Below are positions 55,249 through 64,000 of a stretch of DNA of 64,000 bases, piece after piece. Position 1 is the first letter of the stretch. Every line of letters begins with the position of its first letter. This stretch comes from Ambrosia x helenae. Lineage: Eukaryota; Streptophyta; Magnoliopsida; Asterales; Asteraceae. The DNA lies in assembly GCA_030844895.1 (NCBI GenBank), contig CM061229.1, positions 118,991,682 through 119,055,681 of the forward strand, given 5' to 3'. Both the position numbers and the translations under genes were made by a program. Under the pieces are notes generated by a model. It saw only the letters and a program-made list of their open reading frames with translations, was not told the DNA's origin and did not search any database.

Positions 55249-58200
55249 TTTTCTGTTTCGAGCACTAAGGTATTTATGAACCATTATATCATTAGCGAAA
55301 ACCCATTTATTTTCAGCAAATACGAACCCATTAATACGGAAAGATCTATAAAATTAGGGGGGGTCAAAAATTTTAGGTTTAACCTTTAGGTTGAAACCAC
55401 ACATGGTTAGTAGTCTTGGTGACTCTTAGGAGTTGTGATTATAAGAAATTTAGGTAAAATGGTCTAAATAATGTGTTATGATGATGATTAGACAAATTGT
55501 GATGCTTTGGCTAATCTTGAGCTTTTGAAACTAAACAAATTGGTAGGTGCACACCACGTGTTTGATTAAATGCCAACTTGGTGAACACTAGTGAAACTAA
55601 GAAGTTAGAATCATGTAAGAGCTATCAATTGTATATGATATTGGTTTGTAATAAGCCAAGTCAATTACATATTCTATATAAGAAAATGGCTATGGATTTA
55701 GCTATAAATGGGTAATGAATACATGATTTATGGATAGTGAATTAATTCCATGTTATGTATTCTAACAATCAAGTTTGACATGTCCCTAAGTTAGGTACAA
55801 GAACTAGGGATGCAAACGGGTCAAACGGATCCAAGTAATGCGTATGGAAGCAAGAACGGATATGAGGTAAGTTTTACTTACACCAATGTACTATAACATA
55901 GCTTAATTATTATAAACATTAGTTTTAAATCTTAAGTGTGAATTAAATATAAACCCCAAGGGGTAGAATCTATTAAGTGGGTCGCCTTATGAGCACTCAA
56001 TACAAAATGTGGGTTATGATCTTAATCGAGATAATGAGTTATGACCAAATGGAGAAATCCATCAAATGGGTCAACTAATAAAGATATGTGAGAAATGATG
56101 TTTTAAAGCAAATTAAATCAATTGAATGATGCCGTTAAGCATGATGTTAAATGGGTCAAGTGTGTGTCACTTGAACCATAGATAAAAACTTGGGTAACAT
56201 AGTATTATGAACTATGAGTCTAAACGGGTCAAGTGGCAAGTTATTGCCATTTGAGTTCTGAGAAATTAATGTTGTCTATTGAGAAATCATACAGGTAAAT
56301 GCATTTGCGCGTGCATGTTCGATGTTAAGAATCATGGAGGATAAACACAAGGTATGGATATGGGTTGAGGCCACCCGGTAAGTCTGTAGTCAAATAAACG
56401 CCTTCGGGCGAAGCAACATAGGTGATAAAAGTATTCACATGAAGTGTGGGTGCTAATCAAGTAAGTTATTTTCATAACTGTGTCAAATGCGCGCTAATGC
56501 GCTTAGATTTGACTAAACAAGTGAACACTTGAGAAATGATGAAACTCTAAGTCCGGAAGGACTTAGAGATTTTTACACAAGTCATTGAGTCAAAAACATT
56601 GGATTTGAAACAAGAAGTTTCGCCACGAATGGCTAAATCGAAAGAGTTGGCCATGAAGGGCATTTTGGGGATTTAAAGGATTAATAAAGGTTGATTCTAA
56701 GAACCTAAGTCAAAATGAAACAAATCATCAAGCGTTCCCTGAAACACGTACAAAATAAAACGTCAACAATAATGCTGGTGAGTACACTTAGTTTTGTGTA
56801 CATATAGTATAAGTATAAAAATGTTTACAATTCAAGTGTCATGAGTCATTCAAGGCAAATATGGAAAACACGTAAGTACACAATACGGGTCAAAATCAAA
56901 CCTCTTATGTTGACAAAGATTAAAGTATTAACAATGACCTAGGACTTCCCACACACATAGGTACTTTCCACTAGGCTGGTTGTCAATCCAAATAGCGTTA
57001 TCCATTGTTAAAGTCGGCTAGCTAAGTTAATGATTTTGTAATGATTGCAAGTATACTACGTTTATGTTTAAGCACAAAGCACAAGAATTCAAAGCATAAC
57101 ACGTATATGAATCATATGTAAAACGTTTATGAATAAATGCACATGTATGTTTAATATGTGTACATGAATCACCCCAAAAGTGTAAAAATGAAAAATGGGA
57201 TAAGTATACTCACACTGATTATGATCGATTTGCTAGAATTTAACCGGAATCAACGAATTATGCTTGCACCTAATAAAGAATAGTGTTTTAGTATTTATAA
57301 ATGGTATTCGAGAACAAAATCATCACTTCTGACTTGTCTATTTTATTATAATAACAATAATAATCATACATTTTTTGTATCTTTTTTTTTTTTTGTTTTG
57401 TCAAGATATCCAATGGATGGTTTGCATACCATGTTAGAAATAAAGAATACCCCTAATATGTATGATATTAGTATGTCGAAAGTCGTTTTGTTTTAAACAA
57501 CCTTTTGACCTTACCTTCTACAGTTTAAAATATGATAATCCCAATATATAAAATACTTGGTTACTCATCAGTTTGTAGTTATTTTATTTAAAATTTTCTT
57601 CTTAAAATAAGATCATGATGATACTCAAAATAAACAAAAGTTTATTAACTAATAACGTTTGTCAGATTCTCTAAATATTCACACATTGTTCAAAGCTTTC
57701 CATGAAAACTAATTATATAAATACTTAAAGTTGATTTACAAGAACTCAACTCTTTTATACTCCAGGTTATAAGATTTAAGCCAAACTTAAAAAAAAAAAT
57801 GAATCAAACTTTGGATTCAATGTAGTAACGAAAACATGGAAAATGTTTTTGGGAGAATATGCATGGAGTTTTATTTTGTTTCCTATTGTCAATCTAGTTT
57901 AAAGTATAGAAACTTTTATAAAATTCAAGTATATAAAATATTTTTTATATGGACAGTGACCATATTAAATCAAGAATAAAAAAATGTTAAACGATTTTAA
58001 AAGAAGCGCGATTATCTTCTCCGATTATCCAGTGATAAAAAATGATTTTTGAAATTTTAGTTCGACAACCAGGGTATTCATGAACTATAACTCGTACAAA
58101 ACAAAAAAAATAATAATAATAAACCTTACCTCGTACATCTATATAGATTTGTTGTAAATAAAACAAAGCGGGTGATTCAAACCAAACGAGGCATTGCGTG

Positions 58201-58990
58201 GTCGGAAAATTATGAAACGGTGGTGTAGGTGTTAAATTGGTGCGCCATGAACAACACAAGAATAGAGAGAAGTATAAGAGTTTTTCTAGAGAGATTTATG
58301 TCATGCTCGATGCCTATCTAAAAACTGAAAATGAGTGTCTCCTTTTAATTTGCCATGAAATTGCTTGTAATTGTCAACGAAACTGATATCAATTAAGAGA
58401 ATATTGATGAAGTCATTAATTATATGAAACTGATATCATATTAAATAGGTTTTGTTCAAAATCATTATACTTCTTTAACTAACATTATTATTGTTTACCA
58501 AGTCAAAATTTTTATTTGTGTATTTATTTTTTTATATCAAATGAAAATATGTTACAATAGGAATAAATCTTTACAATAAAGGATGACATATATCTCTATT
58601 TCAAATCCATTAAGTTATAAAAAAATGCTTTCTCAGCATAAATCAATTGACAAAACAAAAATTATATATATTGAATAGAACTTATGGTTTTGTCTCAGTA
58701 CTATCCCAAACGTTATGCTAAATTACAGTTTATACAAAATTTTCAATTTGGATTATTGTCACATTAAGTCCTTAATATTTGAACTAAATTATTGGTAGAT
58801 TCATGAATGTTACAAAAATCGACATAAACACTTAAAACTATGAATCGGGTCATAGCATCATGAACCAGACTATAATTTCAGTCAAACAAAGGTTTATTTA
58901 GTCGGCAAGTCAATACTTAGGCTTCGGGAATCATCAAATGCGGTTGAGACATGATTCCCATGCTTAAAATCACCAAATTTACATCAGAAG

Positions 58991-59018
58991 CTGTGAGCAG
59001 TCACGCGGCCGCTCACAG
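58991..59018. other. Short inverted repeat
   Basis: CTGTGAGC (58991-58998) and GCTCACAG (59011-59018) around a GC-rich 12-base loop. Similar GC-rich hairpins occur in leaders of plant gypsy elements. Function unknown. Confidence 0.5.
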
Positions 59019-59173
59019 AGAAACAGCCTGACAGCACGATCTTTAAAATTTCATATAAAATCGTAGAAAAATCGTTAGGAGGTGTTCTTTATATGCCTGG
59101 AAAGCTCTCTGAGCGTAGAACAATTTTCATTTGAAAGTCGAAGTCGGATTTTGGGTTTTAGAAGGGGTAAAAG

Positions 59174-59732
59174 CAGTGTTGTAAAAGTCGCTCTAGCCCT
59201 AGTCGGAAAACTAGGCCTTTTGGCCATCAGGCGGGCCTAGGCTGTGGTTTTTTTATTTTTATTTTTTAATTTCCACAAATTCTAAGGTAGAAAAGTGATG
59301 GAGACATACCTGGTTTGCAGTAATTGGAGTCCATAACGAAGAGGAAGGAGTTCAGAAATGGCGTATGATGATGGAGAGGAAAAAAATTAGGGTTAGTGAA
59401 AGGAGTTAGGAAGAAGAAGAAGCAGAATAGCGGCTGTTATGTTGTACAAATCTTTTAGGGTTTATTTAGGTATAGATATTTAATATTTAACCCCCCAAAC
59501 TTTCATTATTTTACGTTTAGTTCTTCTAATTTGTAATGTTATACATAAAAGCTAAAAATAAGTTTATGTATTTAAACATTTAACCCTTTGATCTTAACAT
59601 ATTTTCAAAAAACACCTACATTTGTGTGTGTATATATATATATATATAAATACCAAAACGCCTAATTTTGCCTAGTCCCGACTAGTCCCTAGGCTAGACC
59701 TCACCGTCCGCCTAGCGCCTTCTGCAACACTG
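59174..59732. mobile_element. Non-autonomous hAT element (559 bp)
   Basis: The ends are CAGTGTTGTAAAAGTCGCT and the near inverse (AGCGCCTTCTGCAACACTG), with the perfect 8-bp duplication GGTAAAAG at 59166-59173 and 59733-59740. CTAG-rich subterminal motifs (TAGTCGG, CTAGGC) flank an AT-rich core. No ORF. Confidence 0.88.
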
Positions 59733-60202
59733 GGTAAAAGCGATCCGAACAGCTGCTGCGCATAAGTTGCAGCAGTTTGTTCTCCTGATAAAGGGCCGTT
59801 TGGCCTGGTTCGTTCCGTTTCGACGTGTAACGACTATCGTACTAGTTTAAATGTTTCATTTGACAACTCACTAACCATTCTTTGTAGGTAAACATGTGAT
59901 GGAAGTCCCGGAGCAAGGATCAAGTCACGATAAGATCCGAACACACCCGATCACTCATCAAGCTTCCGCATTAGAATTTAAGAAACTCCCGTTAAAACAC
60001 AACATCGTAGAGTATGTTTTAACTATTAAAATGTAAAAATTTGTGTGAATCAAACATGTATTTGATCTTAATGGGTTGACTTATAATAAATTTCAAAGTT
60101 TTAATTAGGAGTGGTTTAAGTAAGGTCCAAACCCGTATGATTTGGGCATTGATCGCGTGATTACGGGTTAGGGTCTTACATTAATAGTCATCTACATCTA
60201 CA

Positions 60203-60561
60203 TCTACACTATATAATAAAAGAAAACACATGAGGGACACATGACACTCCCTCATGAATTCTCTCATGTTATTATTTAATACAATAAACTCAAATTTAAT
60301 TATAATAAATGATTTTCAAAACCATGATATAAGTTTTATAAATTAAATTTTAGTAATTATATTAATAATCATAGTTGTAACTGAAATCATTAATAAAAGA
60401 AAACACATGATTCTTTTTTATATAACATATTTATATTTATGTATTATTAACTTTGAATTTAAATCATGTACCTTAAATTAACCAATTTTAAAAAAATAAT
60501 ATGTTATTCTAAGTTTAAAATTAATTTTGTTACAATATTTGACAAATGATTAATAAGTTTT
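60203..60561 (+). mobile_element. Helitron 5' fragment
   Basis: A|TCTACACTATATAATAAAAG is a typical plant Helitron start. It is followed by a perfect inverted repeat, CATGAGGGA...TCCCTCATG (60228-60255). The fragment is cut at 60561 by the LTR at 60562; no CTAG end is visible before the window closes. Confidence 0.5.
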
Positions 60562-63299
60562 TGTGACATCCGTCACCTTCGTCTTTAAATCAATTAACAA
60601 TTTTAGTCCCCATATTTCTAAACGTTTTCAAATCTATTAAAACGAGAGTTACTTGTAAATCTTTAATTTAAACGCTTATTGAATGTGTGAATTTTTTTTA
60701 TTTGTCGAAACTTACGAAATACAAACTTAATTAGTTATTTGGTAAGTTTAGATAAAAAGTTAAAGTTCTAAATAGTTTTGGATTAATTAAAGTTAAAAGT
60801 AACTTAAGTTGGTTAAGTTTTATAAAAGAAAAACTAACCTAGTTATGTAATAATTTAACTTAGTTAAAGTTGAAGGGTCATATGTGCCATTTTAAAAAAA
60901 AAAAGATTTCAAATCTGTTTTGCTCCTCCCTCCTTCTCGTTTGTCTGACCAAGATCCGGTCACCGGATTATTGTCCGGCCAAACTTCGGCGAAGTCCTAA
61001 AACCTCTTTAATGACCCCCTACATTCAATATTAATGTACCAAAACATCTCTCCACCGTTTCCTAATCAAATTCATTACTAATAACGGGAATTTAACATGT
61101 ATAAAACGTGTTTTAATCGGGTCTCCAAATGTAACCGACCGGAAATTAATTTTGAATCAAAATGACATTTCGAGTTGATCATTATATAAGATAAATACAC
61201 CATTAGTTTTCTGCACCGTTAAGCTTCGCAAAACCACTAAAAACCTTAACAAAACGTGACCGAAAGACCCTCTAATCGCAATACATGTCGCGGCCCTTTC
61301 ACCTTCGTTTTGGAGTCTTTTTCATGTTTGTAAGTTCTTTATCTCCTTGCCGTTTTACTTATCATAGTATTCCGAACAAAAGCCCTCTATTACAGATTGT
61401 TAATCTTGCGTGAATCGTATTATTGAAGTTATAGGGTTAGGGTTTATGTGTAGGTTAATTTGGGGAAGAAGAAGACATGTAAGTGTTGTTTAAATATATT
61501 TGTTTTCACAATTAAACATAATGGTATTGTAGCTCATTTGGTTAAAGAGTGTGGGTTAATTCGTGGATCACTAGCAGACCCGGGTTTGAACCCAGGCAAC
61601 CCCCATCTCTTTTTCGTTTTTTTTTATTATTTGTTTATTCATTTTAGCATATTATTATATGTATTATACTAAATAAACTTAGAATATTCATCATAAATTC
61701 ATTTTTGATCCAAAAATTATAAAAATTTAGGTGTAGCATCTTGACACCCTAAAGAAAATTAACACACTTTTATTTTCTGGAAAATGTCTTATTTTTATAT
61801 TTTTATTGAATTTATTTGTTTTAATCATCTTTAATTGATTAAAAATTCATTTTTAATGATTTTAATCTCAAACTTTTCGAGAAATTATTTTTAACCATTA
61901 AGAACAGAAATGAAAATATTTGGTTCAGAAAACATTTATTTTTATTAATTTTTCTATTTTTAATCATTTAAACATGATTTAATTCTATTAAATCAGTTTT
62001 AAATATATGTAAGTTTATAAAAATTATGAGAAAATTATTTTCATTGATTTACATCATAAAGAATCCATTTTCTATAAAAAATAACATTTTGGATCATGTC
62101 TTGTATTTTTAATCTTATTTATGTTTAATTAGACATAATTGAACATTTATTTACTTACACCATTTAAACATCCATTTTATAAATATCTTTCTTATAAAAT
62201 AGAAATGTTTTATGTTTGAAAATCTTAATTACCATTTATTAGATCATTGTGAAACACATAATTATTTATTTATATATTTATGATTATTGTATTTATTTTA
62301 ATTTAGTTAAAGTAATTAACTAAATTATTTTGTCTTAATTATTCAAACATATTTTTATCTAAATATTCAATAGGTAGTAATTATATTATTTAAACCACAT
62401 TTACAACCTTTCATATATTATTTGTGATATACAACTTTTACATTAACGCGACTTATCATAAAAACTCTAATTCCCCAAATCGACTTAGCAAACCCTAATG
62501 CCTTAGACCTTAGTTACCTTAGACTCTTAGACTTTTCCCTTATTAGTATTCTATTACGTTATAGGTTGAATTCCTCGGAATTCCCATTACTTAACTCACG
62601 AACGCTTAAGTTGGACTTGGATCGCTTTCGCAAACTGTGAGTATATCTTTCCCCTTTTTCATGTTTTACACTTTTGGGGTGACTCATGTACGCTTATTAC
62701 TTCACTCACTTAATCATGTTTTATCATATATTCATAATCTCAATTCTTGTATGTGTTTTACTTGTTGATTCGCTGATAGTGTGTACTTATGACCTGAATC
62801 ATTAACCGTTATGCGGCCTAGCATAGCAATAATAGTACTTGATCATTGTTATGTGTGAACGATTATTCATCGCCTACTATGAGCGAATACTATATATATG
62901 TGACTCTTGATTCATTAAACAAAGGTTTGATTTTGGGTAGCATTTGTACACAGCTTGAACACTAAATTGTAGACAGTATAACACGTGAATTGCGAAACTC
63001 TTTTTCTACTATATGTATTCAAACAGGGTATGCTCACCAATACATTTTTGTATTGACATATACTATTTTCGTACATCTTTCAGGTTATTTATGAGATGAC
63101 TTTTAAGCTTTTGGAATTTTACTTAGATTTTAGATTCATTGTATTTCAGTTTAGTTGACATCTAGAATTGTTGTATTTCATTTCAATGTAATAAACTATT
63201 TAATCAATGTATCAATATTTACACTTTTAGTCCATGAGCTATTGAACAATCGTTACTACGTGACACCTCGATGTTTCCGCCATCGGTTGGGGTGTTACA
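60562..63299 (+). mobile_element. 5' LTR of an LTR retrotransposon running out of the window (2738 bp)
   Basis: TGTGACATCC...GGGGTGTTACA, followed by a PBS. The length and landmarks (TTTTGGGGTGACTCATG near 62679, CTCACCAATAC near 63027) match the general layout of the other long LTRs here. A TATATAA at 61183-61189 is a candidate TATA box. The AT-rich part 61620-62460 shows nothing else. Confidence 0.8.
61530..61593 (+). other. tRNA-like pol III A and B boxes inside the LTR
   Basis: TAGCTCATTTGG (61530-61541) fits the A box and GGTTTGAACCC (61583-61593) the B box; T runs follow at 61612-61625. There is no acceptor stem, so it is a tRNA-derived remnant, possibly a SINE head, inserted in or captured by the LTR. 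Confidence 0.5.
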
Positions 63300-64000
63300 G
63301 ATTGGTATCAGAGCCATGGTTATAGGGAATTAGGTTATTAGAATGCGTTTTAGCCTAGTCTATAACTAAGCTTACTTTCACGAGTCCTCTCGTTTATAAT
63401 TCTCTTATTTCTTATATTTTCATTCAAGATATTTTCGTTATGATTATTTCTCGTTATTCTTTCGATATTTTGCTTGGCGAAGAAGACACTCGTATTTCAC
63501 AAACGAAACGATAACATCAAGTTAGGAGTGCTATCCATACCTTGGTGATTAGTTTCACTCCTCTATATTCTATATATCTTTGGAATGTATCTTTGGGATA
63601 GGAGTGATATCCACACCTCAAAGAGTATTTCCTCCAAAAAGAAACTTAATCACTAAGCTGGGAGTGATATCCTTAACTTAGTGACTGGTTTCACTCCACC
63701 ATAGTTTTCAATTTTGAAATACATCTTTGAGTTAGGAGTGAAATCCACATCTCAAGGATCTGTTTCTACATATCGTTTTAAAGTCTCGCTAAAGGTTTTG
63801 AAATTTACCAGTGACGGGGTATGTGCAATCGGGAAAGATGACCATTCACTCACAGGTTCAAGTACGCTCCCCACAAGTCACTAATAATATTTCAATTTCT
63901 TTGGCTAGTCACCAGTTTCATTAGAAATATTTTCAGTATCACATTTTTGATATATTTTTCATTTGTTGTTTGAAACTCTTAGTCTCTTATCATAATTTTC
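63300..64000 (+). mobile_element. Leader of the right-hand LTR retrotransposon, with imperfect repeats
   Basis: No gag ORF is reached before the window ends. Between about 63520 and 63770 the phrase AGGAGTGATATCCACACCT...CTTTGGGAT recurs about four times with a period near 65-70 bases, alternating with TTTCACTCC. I recall similar leaders in gypsy elements of composite plants; that is recall only. Confidence 0.6.
63303..63315 (+). other. Primer-binding site, initiator-Met type
   Basis: TGGTATCAGAGCC, 13 bases complementary to the 3' end of initiator Met tRNA, three bases after the LTR. Confidence 0.92.

Larger units (their letters stand above)
54108..55377 (+). mobile_element. Ty1/copia-type remnant: 5' LTR plus partial internal region
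   Basis: A 431-bp LTR (54108-54538, TGTTGGAATA...GATACAACA, inverted TGTTG/CAACA ends) is followed by a tRNA-Met-type PBS and about 0.8 kb of internal sequence without recognisable gag. There is no 3' LTR. Compared with the sister blocks, about 34 bp of host sequence are missing at the junction (55377/55378), so the right part was lost by deletion. Confidence 0.75.
25421..56404. repeat. Tandem block copy 3 (about 3.4 kb plus a 26.3-kb array and a copia remnant)
   Basis: Same start as copies 1 and 2. It is interrupted at 25569-51886 by the LTR array and at 54108-55377 by a copia remnant. The block motif CAAATAAACGCCTT ends at 56404 and here runs into CGGGCGAAGC, the original right flank, not into another copy. 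Confidence 0.88.
53513..60180. mobile_element. LTR-bounded composite element (only complete copy)
   Basis: Begins TGTAACACCCCAAAACC and ends GGGTTAGGGTCTTACA, flanked by the 5-bp duplication TTAAT (53508-53512 and 60181-60185). It contains the copia remnant and a hAT MITE; the rest is about 4.8 kb with no ORF of note. That is long for one LTR, and parts (56700-57240) read antisense to the LTR at 60562-63299, so a further nested insertion with unresolved ends is likely. Whether the outer element is a solo LTR is not settled. From 56405 to 59173 I see no gene, only AT-rich sequence. Confidence 0.55.

Noticed and set aside
55013..55284. Repeated peptide frames on both strands of the 18-bp minisatellite
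   Set aside because: An 18-bp unit is divisible by three, so any frame without a stop stays open; this is not a protein repeat.
57987..58259. 90-codon minus-strand open frame
   Set aside because: No domain, AT-rich context, and it lies within the LTR-type composite; no splice or promoter support.
61530..61593. Functional tRNA gene
   Set aside because: A and B boxes are present but no acceptor stem or anticodon arm can be drawn; the same holds for 20301-20355.

Overview
The window is plant nuclear DNA made almost entirely of nested transposable elements. Intron-containing genes with GT-AG splice sites, L1-type LINE, Ty3/gypsy (Athila-type), Ty1/copia, hAT, CACTA, Helitron and Cassandra elements all point to a flowering plant. 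The style of the LTRs (TGTAACACCC... ends, long non-coding LTRs) suggests a large-genome eudicot, perhaps Asteraceae; that last step is inference. Only one probable host gene is seen: a two-exon, minus-strand gene of the uncharacterised plant DUF7054-like family (2153-2952).

Left part (1-15478). A decayed reverse-transcriptase-associated pseudogene (1-645) is followed by a short Helitron (763-1857) and the DUF7054-like gene, with a 925-bp hAT element sitting just upstream of its TATA box (3202-4126). Next is an old minus-strand L1 LINE (4324-13606) that has been split twice: by a hAT element (6116-6926) inside the reverse transcriptase and by a 3-kb solo LTR (8516-11486) inside the endonuclease. 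Then comes an inverted-repeat-bounded segment holding a broken gene fragment of unknown family (about 13695-14565).

Middle and right part (15479-56404). A block of about 3.4 kb is present in three direct tandem copies, starting at 15479, 19207 and 25421. Each copy carries the same last-exon fragment, the same hAT MITE, the same CACTA end and the same LTR start, so those pieces predate the triplication. Later insertions are private to one copy: a Cassandra solo LTR with its 5S-rRNA-like promoter in copy 1, a 2.76-kb Helitron in copy 2, and in copy 3 a copia remnant plus a 26.3-kb LTR array. The empty sites in the sister copies confirm the insertion boundaries.

The 26.3-kb array (25569-51886) is a minus-strand, non-coding (LARD-like) LTR element with three LTRs and two internal domains under a single 5-bp target duplication. 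Its middle LTR was hit by a young, apparently complete Athila-type gypsy element (32891-45785) with gag, an uninterrupted protease-RT-RNase H-integrase ORF, and a third ORF that has its own candidate promoter and leader intron.

Right end (53513-64000). This holds a further LTR-bounded composite (53513-60180, containing a hAT MITE), a Helitron 5' fragment (60203-60561) and the 5' LTR, primer-binding site and leader of another LTR retrotransposon that runs out of the window. I see no CRISPR array, operon or other prokaryotic system. All LTR identity and divergence statements come from reading by eye, not from computed alignments.
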